NCBI GenBank assembly: GCA_025738555.1
Contig: JAOVFP010000001.1
Span: 8,184,001-8,248,000 of the forward strand
DNA from: Cyathus striatus
Taxonomy: Eukaryota > Basidiomycota > Agaricomycetes > Agaricales > Nidulariaceae
DNA: 64,000 nucleotides
Direction of reading: 5' to 3'
Every line of letters starts with the position of its first letter. Positions within the stretch are counted from its first letter, which is position 1. The position numbers and the translations under genes were made by a program. The notes below the pieces were generated by a model. It was given only the letters and a program-made list of their open reading frames with translations. It was not told where the DNA came from and made no database searches. Below, one piece after another: positions 23,979 through 35,090 of this stretch.

Positions 23979-24904
23979 AAAGTAAATTTGTTTCTGTTCG
24001 GAATAGAATAGTCAGAATTTCGAGTAGATGGGATAAAAATAACACAGCGGAGTGAGAAGCAGCAATTCGCAATGTGAACACTTTATATCACAGTGAATGA
24101 AAAAGAACTGAATTTTACAATTGCGAGCACACATTTATTATATATACAAAAACGAGAGAGAAGAGATAGACCGAAGACTGCAGAGTAAATAGTAAGGCAG
24201 TGAAGGTTTGAAAATTTTGTGTCCGAACATGTTTGTGAGGCGTTAAGCCTACCCAATAGGACCTATGTCGATACATGGTTGAGGCAGTGAGTAGCAGGGA
24301 ATGGCAATGTGCACGGAAGACAGTGCCTAAGGCACCGGAAGAGGGTGTGCTCGCGTGTTCGGCCTTGGTTCGGCCCTTGTTGATGCGATGAAAGGTCGGT
24401 GTGGCTGTGTTGAAACAGGTGGACGCGTATCTGACCTGCCAGCGAAGCCTCGAATATAGGGGGACGCTAAACTTGACATCGTGGTAAAAAAAATGACGCC
24501 ATAGGGGGACACCCGCCAAGTTGTATCTGACATTTCAGAAATTTTTGGCGATTGTAGGGGGATTAGTATCCGACCTAAGGTGGGATTATCAGGGGTCCTA
24601 ATACAGTTGTAACAGTAGGGGAATTCAAAATTGAAGTTACGCGGTACGATACGAGCTGATGGCGCTACGTGAACGACTTCCCACGGTACGGAAATAGCTA
24701 TATTCCACCTGTATTGTGGCCTATTGTAGCGCGCACTTTCTGGGCGCTCGGCACCGTCTTTCGGAGCTTGAAATACCTCTCGCGCAAGCATGTGGTCCTT
24801 ACTGCCAACGCGCCTGCGCGCGATAACCTGCGATAACCTGCGATACCCTCCCTCCCCCTCCCTCCTCCCCTCCCCTAATTCCCCCCCCCCTCTTTGTATG
24901 CATC

Positions 24905-26419
24905 ATGCCTGAGCCGGCTGAGCCGAGCACTCCCCTCGTTATCACCAGCAATACTCAGCCCTCCGAGCTTCAACAGCTAGAAGAACGACTTGCCACTGTC
25001 AAAGCTGGAAAGAAATCTAAGACAACCAAACGTAAAGAGTGCGACGATGACAAAGAAAACGAAGGTGTCCATGTCATCAGTGGAAGGAGAAAGGGTGTGA
25101 AGCGCAAGGATGGCATCCAGTATGCTTCCTTTCTCTATATTTATTATTATGCGAGCTAATTTCTGTCCTAGGTGGTCTGATTCAACTTACTTCTTCCTCA
25201 CCGACCTACTGTTGACGAAGATCGAGGAAAACATCCCTTACCGACGGGTCTTTGGATTCAAGACTGCAGGGCTCGATGAGACACGCAAAAATCTCACTGC
25301 AATCCTCGCTTGCAGGGAGCTGGCTCCTGTAATGTTTGAAAAGGCCAGGACCTCTCCAGAACATGTAGAGAGGATTGCCAACTCAATCAAGGCCCGCATA
25401 GCGTTGTAAGTACAAGTTTAATCATATATTATCATTAACTGACGCTCTTTTGTAGTATCAAAAAGAAATACTTCGAGTATCGCAAGGAATTGGGACAGAC
25501 TGGTCACGGGTTGGTAGAAGAAGGTCTTGAAGCATCTATTCAAGTCGGGACGCCGATTCACAACGTTTGGCGTAAGTAATTTAGTTCCTATCATTATATA
25601 ATTTACTCATGCTTTCAATAGAGATGATTGAACGTGATTTCAAGTGGTACAAGCGCCTCCACAGTCTCCTCTCCTCAAGCCCCATCTACAGCCGCTCCAG
25701 GGTAGCAAACAGCTCCACTCCACTCGACTTGAGCATCCTTCAACCTCAAGCTTTGGAAGACGACGAATTCAATGGGTCTTCAAGAACAGAGCAGCCAACT
25801 GCGACGGATGAGGGTAGTACTCAAGTGGATGAGGAGGATGACGACGATAAGGATGTATCTGATATATCTGGGCCCTTAGTGAGTACATCTAAGCTTCAAC
25901 ATGATAGCTAATCAATTCATTTAGGAGGCTCCTCAGCAATCGTTGGACTGGGGACTTGAAGGTATCGATAACACCCTCGACAACAACTTTTCGGATCAGT
26001 TGAATCGAAGCTCCCCCCCACCTACAGACACCTTTATGACACCTTCCAAGCCATCCCTGTCATCAATCACCTCCTCCCCTCTATCCTGTGTAACCCCATC
26101 ATCCTCAACTGATTCACTTACGACTCCGAAGGTTATACCTCAAAAGCGCAAGAGTGGGGGGATTTACGACAATCTGGGTGAGATTACAGCCAGTCACCAG
26201 AAGGCTCGGATGGAGCAACTAGAGCGCCATGACTACAACAAGATGAAGCGTCAGCGTGCATGCCTGAATGCTAAGGCTGAACGGGACTTGAAATGGGCTG
26301 AGCATGAACGGGAACAACGTCGGGTAGAGGCCGCTGAGCAGGCTGAGAAGCGGGCCCATGAATTGTTGCTTCTGGATAAGCAGATTGAGCTGGAGCGTTT
26401 GCGTACTAACATGGCATAA
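24905..26419 (+). CDS. Harbinger Myb/SANT-like DNA-binding protein
   Basis: The accessory protein of PIF/Harbinger elements, which brings the transposase to the element ends and the nucleus. Five exons (24905-25119, 25172-25405, 25456-25571, 25622-25878, 25925-26419) join in phase to 438 residues. Introns are 46-52 bp with GT...AG ends. A basic stretch with nuclear-import-like KKSKTTKRKE and GRRKGVKRKDG precedes the Myb-like domain, which begins WSDSTYFFLTDLLLTKIEEN at about residue 72. An acidic Ser/Thr-rich linker follows (EEDDDDKDVSD). The C-terminal 100 residues are strongly helical and charged (ERDLKWAEHEREQRRVEAAE), a likely coiled coil. It is convergent with the transposase, 50 bp from its stop. 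No disabling change is seen. Confidence 0.85.
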
Positions 26420-26469
26420 GGTTTTATTTCTATCCCTAAAATATATACCCGCTACCCACATTCCTTTCA

Positions 26470-27983
26470 CTATTCATTTCTAATTGCTTCAAGTAAACTT
26501 TCCTTCAGTCTCTCTCGTTTAATTCTTCCCTCCAGCAGGGCTACTTGCTCCCCCTGGTTATTGTTTCCCTCCAATACATCTAGGTTACCCAACCTCTCCT
26601 CTTCCCACTGCCTACGTAGTTCCTGTTCGTCTTCCATTATTTGTTGACCTTCAATATAAAATGTGTCGCTTTCAATGTTCTCCCCACTTTCATGCATAAT
26701 GGCAAAGTTATGAAGGTGAATGCAAGCAATTACCCACATAGTTGCCATGTCCTTTGCTTTCTCGTTATCAATACGAAGTCGAAGGCCTCTCAATGATGAC
26801 CATCTCCCTTTCAGGTACCCAACACAGTGCTCGGAGCGAATGCGTATACGTGAAACATGAAAATTGAAAATTGAATTTTCCCGAATAGACTTTTCAGGTC
26901 TATGCAAGTAAAATTAGTTCGCAAACTAATTAAAGCATAAAACTTACTCTTTGTATGGTGCTTGACACCAGTCTCGCACTGGATATGCAGAGTCAGCCCA
27001 TATAAACTCCTGGTCTTCAAGAAAGTGTTCATGTTCCTGGTACATCTTTGTCTCCTGCCATGCTGTCGCATCATGCTGACTACCAGGAAGACCCACTTCA
27101 TAATCAATAATACGAAGGTTTGGAAGGTTTATGAGCTGTAACTAATATTAGAAATTTGTTCAAATGCTGGTATATGACATACCTGGACATTTAGCGAGTA
27201 GTTTGACTTCCGATCGTAAAATGCATTTCCAAAGTGATGCGGCCTTTGAAAAATTGGAACCAGAGTGCCATCCACCATAAGCCATCCATCTCGCCAGTCA
27301 GGACAAGAGAGTTCTTCTACCCAGTTCTTTGCTTGCTCTTTTTCTTCTGCTGTTGGCCATGGCATGGTAGCATGACAAAAACGTGAATCACAACAAGCCT
27401 TCATGACACGCAGAACAACATTTTGCACAGTTCCATATGAGACACCAGCCCATAAAGCCACCTTCATAACACTAGCAGCATTTCCATAATGGCGGAATCG
27501 GAAAAGGGCAATAACAAGTTGGTGGTCAATCGGCATTTGGTCATGGTTAGAATTATTCTGGAATGCAGGGTGATTTTGCATTATATCAACTAGACTATCG
27601 AAACACTTTGATGTAAGCCCAGTGTATGAGCGAAAGATATCTGGGGAGTTTTCTTTATGATCATTAAGCAGAATCCGGACATTCTCAAGTGTTTTGGGAA
27701 TTTTACGATGTCGGTTGAGGTAGCGTTGACTGTATAGTTCTTCCAAAGCTGTAATAAGATGTTCTGGAAAATCATCCAGTTCAAAAATTGGCCCATCAGA
27801 ATCATCAGAGGACGTGGACACATTGGATGAGTCCGAAGATGGACAGCTGTCAGAATCTTCACTGGAGGAAGATGAGTCCGGTGATGGCATAGATAATCTT
27901 GCCTCTTCTTCAGCCACTGAGTTTAAAATAAAGGCTTCTATAAGGGCCTTCTCCTGTTTCTGGCGGTCTGTAGTACGGGGCAT
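26470..27983 (-). CDS. Harbinger DDE transposase (HARBI1-like)
   Basis: Cuts and joins the element ends. Three exons (27983-27183, 27141-26948, 26899-26470) join in phase to 474 residues; introns are 41 and 48 bp. An acidic Ser-rich N terminus is followed by a helix-turn-helix region (HYGNAASVMKVALWAGVSYG) and the DDE_Tnp_4 core. Candidate catalytic residues are the Asp in GWLMVDGTLVPIFQ, the Asp in FIWADSAYPVRDW and the Glu in RSEHCVGYLKGRWSSLRGLR. GLPGSQHDATAW precedes the second Asp, as usual in this family. The C terminus is charged and helical. Frame, splice sites and catalytic residues are all intact, so it may be active. The ATG at 27983 is the first in frame and gives the normal family length. 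Confidence 0.9.
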
Positions 27984-28264
27984 ACTGAGCTAGTGCTGAA
28001 AAACGGAGCAGAGGAAGAAATGCAGAGTGTTCACTGTTATCGTTCTCCTTACTTGAGGGATCTACTATCGCACTATGTAATCAAATCGAGCATGATCATC
28101 TCCATCACTTATTTCAATCTCAGACACAGCCCTGTCGGCAGACCGTATCGTTGCGAGCTTGGAGAAAGGGGGGTATCAAGATTGAGTCGCTACGACAAGC
28201 TGTTCACACGATACGGCAACAGGTCTTGGCGCTACGATTTGATCAATTTTGAACTCCCCTAGTA

Positions 28265-28900
28265 TTGCGTAAATATTGAAACAACACAGCCACAAACTTA
28301 AATGAATCAAACCAAGTTCAACTCCGCTCCCTTTCTTCCCCTCTTTCTTCCTCACACTCTTATCCTGTCTTGTGTCTTGCTTTGCGGATTTCTTTACGGC
28401 TCCCATCAAGGATTTTGATTTTATACTAGGAAGAAAGAAAGATAGATAACTCGACTCTAGTCCTATCGTGATACCCAAGATATATCACCCGCAAGCTATA
28501 CAACAGCGCTCAGAGCAGGCTGCAACACGGCTTGCACTTCATCGAGCGCGAGCAAAGGATGGAGGTGGCTGAAGCGTACAAGTTGTAGATCTGAGGTGAG
28601 TTGAGCGTTTAGCTCAATCTGTCTTTTGCGTTTGCGTATCTCGAGTTCGGGTCTCTGATGGGGTGGTTGGAGACCTTACTAGAAGCATCGTTGGTGGGTG
28701 CAGTTTTGCCATCTGGGATGGAGCTTAGGGATGGTATCAGAGTGTGTCGAAGGAATAGCGCAAGACATAGACGCACTGCTCTAAGTACCCAGTCGTCTAG
28801 CGTGAACGCGAGGAGCCTAGTGGACCTAGCCATCATCCCCCCATCCCATCCTTGAGCACACCACGTCTATTCAGAAAGCTATGGTAGGCAAAAGTGACTC
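28265..28900 (+). repeat. Dispersed repeat A, copy 3
   Basis: Plus-oriented copy, beginning ACAACACAGCCAC at about 28,280 and including the coding remnant FIEREQRMEVAEAYKL (28,537-28,585) and GGTGGTTGGAGACC (28,659). With copy 2 it forms a head-to-head pair whose junction has been invaded by the 4.3-kb element and the Harbinger element. No working gene was recognised. Confidence 0.5.
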
Positions 28901-29905
28901 GCTTTACACCCTGTTTGCCCTGGCGCGAAGAGTACCTACCGACCTATAGTCTCCGTTACGTGTGAAGGATACGGTGTCATGTACTCACCATCCTAGTACG
29001 ATTTTGCTCGTTTGCGCTGTGTACTAGGTGATAGCAGACTCTAGATCTCACTATTCTTTCTTTCTTCTTATTCTCTCGCTTTCGTTAGAGTTGATGTACT
29101 AACTTAATCTAATTCTAAGGAACAACGCCAAATGTTCATGCGCACCCCCGTTCTGTCAGACCTGGACGGGATGAGGCCGACCCTTCTGCGCTATGCAGCG
29201 CATCCCCATTCTTTCGTTCGTTCATATTTGTATCTAACGTACGTTACTTTTCGTTCATTACAGATAGGTAGCAACATTGCTCTCCTGACGCAGCTTCTCA
29301 ATACCTAGTCTTCTCTTCAAAGCCAACCACACCCCCAGAATCATACCACATCCACAACATCCGCACACTTGCATACACCGCATGTGTATCCCACACGGAG
29401 ATTGCATGATCTGGGGGAGTGATGAGTCCTGCGTGAAGTACAGTCGGCATATTACTCGAGCGATGGGCGTGGATGTGGAGGGGTGAGTGGTATGGGGAGA
29501 GGAACAGGAGATGTAGCCGTGAAGACTGCTACTGGGTCGGCAGCAGAGAAAGCAAAAGTTCGGGAGCGCACGAATGGTGTGCGTCTGTCGACGGTTGTGT
29601 CCTGGGGACGCTTTCGTCTACGTTCCCTGTGTTCTAAGGATCGGTACTATCACCCTGTCCCCATCACCCCAACTTCACCCTCTTCTCCATCCGCCCCAGC
29701 GGTACCCTCACCATCACTAGCAGCAGCAGCAGTGACAGAGCAGGCCTCGTTCGAAGACATCGTCTACATTCGAATCCGACCTTTTTGCCTATAGAGTGAA
29801 AGATGAGTGTTAGTGTGCCGTCGTCTGGGACCGCGATGGGGATGCATACTGTCATCGGGGTTTTCTTAACTTTCTTCTGGTCTTTCATCCAATCCAAGGT
29901 CGGGG
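28901..29905 (+). repeat. Dispersed repeat C, copy 2
   Basis: Matches 8,950-9,720. The best shared part is 29,408-29,430 (TGATCTGG(G/A)GGAG) and the stretch ending near 29,790. The plus-strand frame 29,483-29,794 is Ser/Pro/Ala-rich and ends soon after the shared EDIVYIRIR word. The remainder (28,901-29,330) is pyrimidine-rich with nothing recognised. Confidence 0.4.
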
Positions 29906-29907
29906 TA

Positions 29908-30594
29908 CTATCGTCAATCAGCACTTAGTGTTCATCAGGAGTTAGTGTTGGGCATTTTTGACCGCCTTCCCGACCTTTATTTCTCTCAAAATTTCACATA
30001 TAACTATTTCTTACTTCAATAAACACGAATACCACTTTTTATGTCGGTATGAGCTCATTTACTGTGTTTATGTTTTTGGAAGTCGTCACGCTGGCCGTGT
30101 TACGGCTGAGAGGAATTTTAATGAAATGATCATTTTTTGATGGCGTCAAACATCACGTAACCTCGTTTAAAGTCGATAACGCGACAGTGAGGAACGTGTC
30201 GCGACTCGCGTACGACACTGAGTGCTTGGGTAGGCTCTCAAGCCTCTAGGATATTATGGCTAGTGGCAGTTCACGAAGCCAAAGTCGTGTGTTTCATGAC
30301 CAAGATTATGAGAAAAGTATTCAAGCTGCAATTACCGCGAAAAGGGATGGAACTTGCAAATTCTGGACAGATGCTGCTAAAGCAAACGGTGTAAGTCAAC
30401 CATTACTTGAATTTTCTCTTTATTTTGTGCCGTAGCTCATTTGTAAACGCTTTAGGTTAATGTTAATACCCTTCCACAACGCGCAAATCGGTTAGAAGTG
30501 CCATCAAAGCTATCAACGGAGTTCGAATACGAGGCAATGTCACAGCTGTGACAACACTAAGTCCTGATGAACACTAAGTGCTGATTGACGATAG
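29908..30594. mobile_element. 687-bp Tc1/mariner-type element (pogo-like)
   Basis: Ends in inverted repeats of about 43 bp with one mismatch, starting CTATCGTCAATCAGCAC at both ends, and is flanked by TA (29,906-29,907 and 30,595-30,596). The interior has a single small spliced ORF on the plus strand that looks like the DNA-binding N terminus of a pogo-type transposase. No catalytic DDE region is present, so this is a non-autonomous deletion derivative. Confidence 0.75.
30256..30551 (+). CDS. Helix-turn-helix remnant of pogo-like transposase
   Basis: Two exons (30256-30390 and 30456-30551, intron 65 bp with GTAAGT...TTTAG) join in phase to a 76-residue ORF. YEKSIQAAITAKRDGTCKFW followed by TDAAKANGVNVNTLPQR resembles the psq-type helix-turn-helix of pogo/Fot1-like transposases, which binds the terminal repeats. 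The stop lies at the edge of the right terminal repeat. The catalytic domain is absent. It may be a plain internal-deletion relic, or a small protein able to occupy element ends; the sequence cannot decide. No disabling change is visible. Confidence 0.5.
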
Positions 30595-30596
30595 TA

Positions 30597-31859
30597 TGGG
30601 CACGTAAGGTTACTTCCTTCCATAATACCCGCTCCGGGGCAGGGTGCAGGAATAAGGATAAATGTACCCCCTTCCATCTACTCTCGCTCTTACTGGTCTC
30701 CCTGGTCTCGTGAAACACTGTCAATTTCCCCTTCTCCCTCTGCCTCTAACACATCATACACTCGTACGAGGGTATCATCACGCTCCGGTCTCTGAAATAT
30801 CCCAGTATCACGTCCGAAGTTGAAGCGACCCGAACTGTGTGACGGGATGGGAAGGCAATATCCCCGTCTTGGTTGTTTCTTCGGGATCATTCTCGTTCGA
30901 GTTTTTCTAATTTTTATACTGTCCGGGGTAAGGAATTTGAGGAAGAAGGGGACGAGGATAAAGATGATTTTTTGAGGTTGTTGAAAATGTGCTGGAGGCT
31001 GATAGGGATGAGGAAGAGGAGTAATGGTATTCACGATCAGGTCTACGAGCCGATCAGGGCCATGACGCGTCAATTCATCTTCTGCAATTCGATTTCCCAC
31101 TTTTCTCCTCACATCGTTATTGCATCCGCTCCATCCACAACGTTCACAATCCCCTTCTTCGAGGATGAAGACATGGCAACAACCGATCTCGATCAAGAAT
31201 CAACACTACAGGGTGTGAAGCTTTTCCATAATGCTGTGTTCTGTCTATCATGTACTTACGACCTATGACCCCTTTCCGAGCTCTCACCTCAATATTTCAG
31301 ATTCGAAATGAATACACGTGGAGTCGTGGACCCGGACTCTCGGAGTAAGTTGGTACCTCTATGTGACACCGAGGGTTTTGATAACGCTTGGATACTTTGA
31401 TGTATCGATTCTCGATGATGTTGTTCAATACAATGCGGGACTACATATGTATGAGTATACTACGCTTGGGCGCTCAGCGCTCTATATTGAAGATGTCTGT
31501 ATTACTCATTCGCACCTGTAGCTTGATATTCCTAACACTAGCTACCGAGGGGGACAAAAATGAACTCGAAGAGATATCACCCATCATTCACTTTATAATG
31601 CTATTATGTAGTATCGACTTCTTGGTCTCGACTCAATTGACTGTTCTCCAAAACATTAATTAGTAAGTTGTAGAGATGTACTAGACACTTCAATCACATG
31701 AATGTGCATTCCGCATTCCGAATACATGCATATACATAATACAATAATAATATAATAATATGTTAATATGTATTCCGAGTACGTGCGTTCGCCTAGGGCA
31801 ACAGCATAGTTTCAATGAATGATCCCCTCTACATCTCTGGAAATAATATAAATGTGATC
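30597..31859. other. Spacer with one unsupported 168-codon frame
   Basis: A minus-strand open frame at 30,690-31,196 includes CERCGWSGCNNDVRRKVGNR and TRHGPDRLVDLIVNTITPLP. The latter has protein-like character and could come from a real, unrecognised gene. No intron structure or second copy supports it. Short TAATA-rich repeats occur near 31,740-31,765. Nothing else was recognised. Confidence 0.25.
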
Positions 31860-33571
31860 CATATGGTGTTCTTCCACAGAGTTATTAGTTGTACGAAGCA
31901 CGGGGCGAGCAAAGAAAATTGACTGAGATACAGAGGGAGCACTTCCACCATCCACGTCCAACACTTTCCGCAAATTCAGTATCAATCGAGACCCCTGACG
32001 GATTGTAAATTTTAATCACTGATGAATGAATTATAACTGACCGTAAACGACAGCATTGCAGGATACCACCTGTAAAATATATCAGAAACGTCCCGATCAA
32101 CAACAGTATCCATAGTATTCACGGGTTAAAATAGAGACCAAATGATGTTCCTCTGGAATCGATTGAACTCCATGTCTGAAGTATCGTAAATACTAAAGAA
32201 CATTTAGATCGGAGTACCACTTCTCTAAAAAAAATTTCAAATATTTCTCACCCAATATAACGAAAAAATACAGTGTTCCATCTTTCATTAAGGACATCAT
32301 AATAGGGAAGTTGTTCCTGCTATGAAATACGTCTCGTAACCCTCCTTGTTCAGCACTGAAATCTTTCCAAAATCTGGAAATAGTAAGTAGAAATGTAATG
32401 GCTGTTGACATAAAATAAGTAGATCTTCCTGTAAAGTAAAAGTGAATGTACAATGGATAGTAAGAGTGAGTCCATAATAAACAGTTGACAGCATGTTGAG
32501 AAGCCTTGCATTTTCTTGATTCTTTAGAATACACATAAATCCTGAATTCTCGACAAGATTCCCACTATCTGAAATGGCAGATAGTACTGTGGAAGTGAGG
32601 AGTGTCTAAAATTATAATTAGACTATAACAATTATGAAATAGGTAGCTTATTTTTCCCACCGAGATTTCTGCTGGATAGCCCCTACATGCACATCAGTCT
32701 TAATTGAAAAATAGTATTATAGCTTACCGGCAAAACATAGCACTAAAAATGACACAACTATTGTTATGTTAAGATTAGATTTGCATAATAGTTGGAAGAA
32801 AAGCACACCTTTTTTGCTGTTCCCGTAACAGGCGCTCACTCGGAATGCAAAGATAAGGTCGATTGAGATATACAGTATTATTGGCCCTCTATATAACTGC
32901 TGTTATTTTTGTAAAGTATAATAACTAAGTCGACTTACATTGTATTATACCAGAAAACCACATTACAGCTATAATATGAAATTAGAATTTAATAAACACA
33001 ATCCATCTTTTATAATTACACCTTATTTAACAGAATCAGTTCATGAGAGTGTAACGTCATGTTGGAATTACTGACATTGGCTGATACGTTCCCGACGTCT
33101 CCTGAGACTGGTACTAGAAAAAAAATCAGTTATAAGCTTTCACAGTGATGAAATGCTTGATACGAATTAATGCGTCAATTCTGTGGTACTCAGAAATATG
33201 TATTTCTTACAAAAAAAAATGAAACATACAGGAGGTAAAGAGGGCAATAATATCTTGCGATAATATAAAGAACCTTTGGGATGGACCATTTCATTCCACT
33301 GGGATCGAATTTGAGATATGTATATCGCCTAGTGACATACTCATCTCACCACCAGATGTATTTCATCTACATTGTATAAGCTTTTACATGTAGGTTCATA
33401 GTAGATGAATGAATAATCACACCTCATCAAAACAGCAATAAACGATATCATAACTTAGAGAAGATATGACAGCAACTGCACCAATATAAAGTGAGAACAC
33501 CGAAATTATGATATACATAATGACGTACTTTTAACTTGATTTATGGCTGTAATTGAGTATGCATCGTTCAT
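31860..33571 (-). pseudogene. DUF6533-like membrane protein, decayed copy 3
   Basis: Third decayed copy, start aligned at 33571. The best preserved block (32,193-32,534) reads SYYPLYIHFYFTGRSTYF, FLLTISRFWKDFSAEQGG and IMMSLMKDGTLYFFVIL, matching the last membrane segments of the family. The C-terminal block (31,885-32,080) gives LQCCRLRSVI, SRLILNLRKVLDVDG and SVSQSIFFARPVL. The N-terminal half has lost its frame. The three copies share gene structure and upstream DNA, so they come from one duplicated locus. Confidence 0.5.
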
Positions 33572-34757
33572 CATTGGTGAAGTTGTTTAACGTGTAAGGT
33601 AGGAGACACGGAACAAATCAATTATAGATAAGTATAAGTCGTGAGCTTACTACTACCTATATAGCTTCATTTTAACTATCTATAGAACATTGATAACACT
33701 TAAATAAATCTGTAACCAACACTTGTACAGTATCAAATCTGTCTTTTACTGGCAGTGCTAATTAGATGATGTTCTCATCAAAACATATAAGTTTGTACAG
33801 CAGAATTAGACATTTCCCACACTTGTTCAAGTATGTATAATAACGCCATATTTTAAACAGGGTCCATATTAATTGTTCGTTGATCTAGTAGAAGAAGTGC
33901 AAATATTGCAATGGATCTTATATACAAATATTTCAATGAAAGCCCATAAAGCTGATAGTTATTATCATTTAACAGGTGGTTTATAAATCGGGAACATATC
34001 AAAACCACCTCATGATTACGTACGTAATACTTGGATCTTGTTTCGATTGTGTTGTGAAGAAATAAGTCTTGGGGTTGTGTGACGACAGTATTGTATTGGT
34101 GATCAGTTTTACCGCAGGACTGATATTAATGACATGAGACACTTTAAAATTGTAGGCGAAGGGCTACGACGGCGGCCCAAGCAGTGTCACTGCGGCGAGT
34201 TTACGCCTCCCCCAAGACAAGAATAGTGGACACCGGTGATTGTGCGACTAATTGTGCGTATTCGGGTATCAGATCAAGGCCCACCAAAGGCTGTTCAGTG
34301 TTGGTTTAGTATCCTTTTGATTCCACTTGACACTAAGTGCATCGGTCTTCTATTGATTATGTCCAGTACGGCTCTGCCGGCCTTAAGAACACAGCTTGAT
34401 TACAGCATAATAGAATCGCTTGATATTCATGAACTACCTCGGATGCAACTTGCGCCCAACCCCCGCATCCAAATAACAACCTTTGATAGCTTTCCTGTGT
34501 GTGATTCCATCACAGCAGTCAACCAAATTTCTATTGATTAACAAGATAGTCATGTAACCCGTCGGCATTTCAGTGCCTATGATAGAATGTGAATGCAGCA
34601 ACGCTGTAAATAGCCTGCTACGTGTATGGTCCAAAATTGTGCTATGCACAAGCTGTATGTGTACACCGGAGAAGGATAATAGACTCCCACCGAGTTAAAT
34701 TTACTAACAACAAATAGAATTTTAAAATTTTAAAGTTCAAGAACGTTTTAAGCAAGT
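33572..34757. other. Spacer up to the giant element
   Basis: 33,572-33,830 repeats the upstream region of DUF6533-like copy 2. From 33,830 no gene is recognised; the plus-strand frame 34,236-34,541 has no support. The last 8 bp (34,750-34,757) are the candidate target duplication of the giant element. Confidence 0.35.
34750..34757 (+). repeat. Candidate 8-bp target duplication, left
   Basis: AAGCAAGT, identical to 63,421-63,428, directly outside the last base at which the two inverted ends can still be aligned. Outside this word the two flanks share nothing. Confidence 0.5.
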
Positions 34758-35090
34758 CAGATAGGTAGTATGTGATGTGCCGTTCCAGAGTGGTACATAA
34801 AATATACCAAATGACAGGTACATGGGTATGTACCTGTAAACAACCAGGTACATACCCATGTACCTCAACGCACGGTAAGCTAGATATTAGTCAGTGTGAT
34901 GTTTAATAGTAAAACACTTGTAGCGATATAAGACTATATCTGTATTAGGAAAGTGGCCATACTACGCTACATTTTCAAAAAAATAAGAATATGTAGTTCT
35001 ACTAAACTACAATTTTGGCATGCACAAACCACATCCTATGTTCACCTCGACTCCCAAGATATATATAGCAAGTTAGTATAGATTCTAGAA
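34758..35090 (+). repeat. Left terminal inverted region
   Basis: Aligns with the reverse complement of about 63,090-63,420. Shared words include GTTCCA(G/C)A(G/A)TGGTACATA, AGGTACATGGGTATGTACCTG, CGATATAAGACTA(T/C)AT and GTATTAGGAAAGTGG(C/T)CATAC. Identity is around 70-75 percent by eye, with gaps. It contains the hairpin at 34,816-34,865. Confidence 0.6.
34816..34865. repeat. Perfect hairpin, 21-bp arms, 8-base loop
   Basis: Arms 34,816-34,836 and 34,845-34,865 are exact reverse complements built around GGTACATGGGTATGTACC. At the right end of the element the same word occurs twice as a direct repeat (63,312-63,333 and 63,344-63,364) and not as a hairpin. Location near the tip suggests a transposase-binding or end-processing site (inference). 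Confidence 0.6.

Larger units (their letters stand above)
20279..24598. mobile_element. 4.3-kb DNA transposon without transposase
   Basis: Bounded by 38-bp inverted repeats counted with the flanking TA (20,277-20,314 and 24,563-24,600) that differ at one base and start TAGGACCCCTGATAATCCC. TA on both sides can be the target duplication. Inside each end lie several copies of a subterminal word AGGGGGA(T/C), for example at 20,375, 20,414, 24,458, 24,502 and 24,556. The interior holds no long coding region: short GGCTCA(C/T)GC(C/T)GGCA repeats (20,872 and 21,071), GGGTATGGGTGTGGGTCAGC-type repeats on both sides of a 51-bp minisatellite (21,240 and 22,765), AT-rich sequence, and a decayed coding remnant at 23.5-24.0 kb. 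It would need a transposase supplied in trans. Confidence 0.7.
24618..28259. mobile_element. PIF/Harbinger transposon, apparently complete
   Basis: A 3.64-kb element with 19-bp inverted ends, counted with TA, at 24,616-24,634 (TAGGGGAATTCAAAATTGA) and 28,243-28,261, differing at one base. It carries the two convergent genes typical of the superfamily: a Myb-like DNA-binding protein and a DDE transposase, both open through all predicted splice junctions. The flanking duplication reads TA, perhaps within the usual 3-bp target. Only 15 bp separate it from the end of the neighbouring 4.3-kb element. Confidence 0.8.

Noticed and set aside
30690..31196. 168-codon minus-strand frame as a confirmed gene
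   Set aside because: A part looks protein-like, but with no intron structure, second copy or known domain it stays an unsupported frame.
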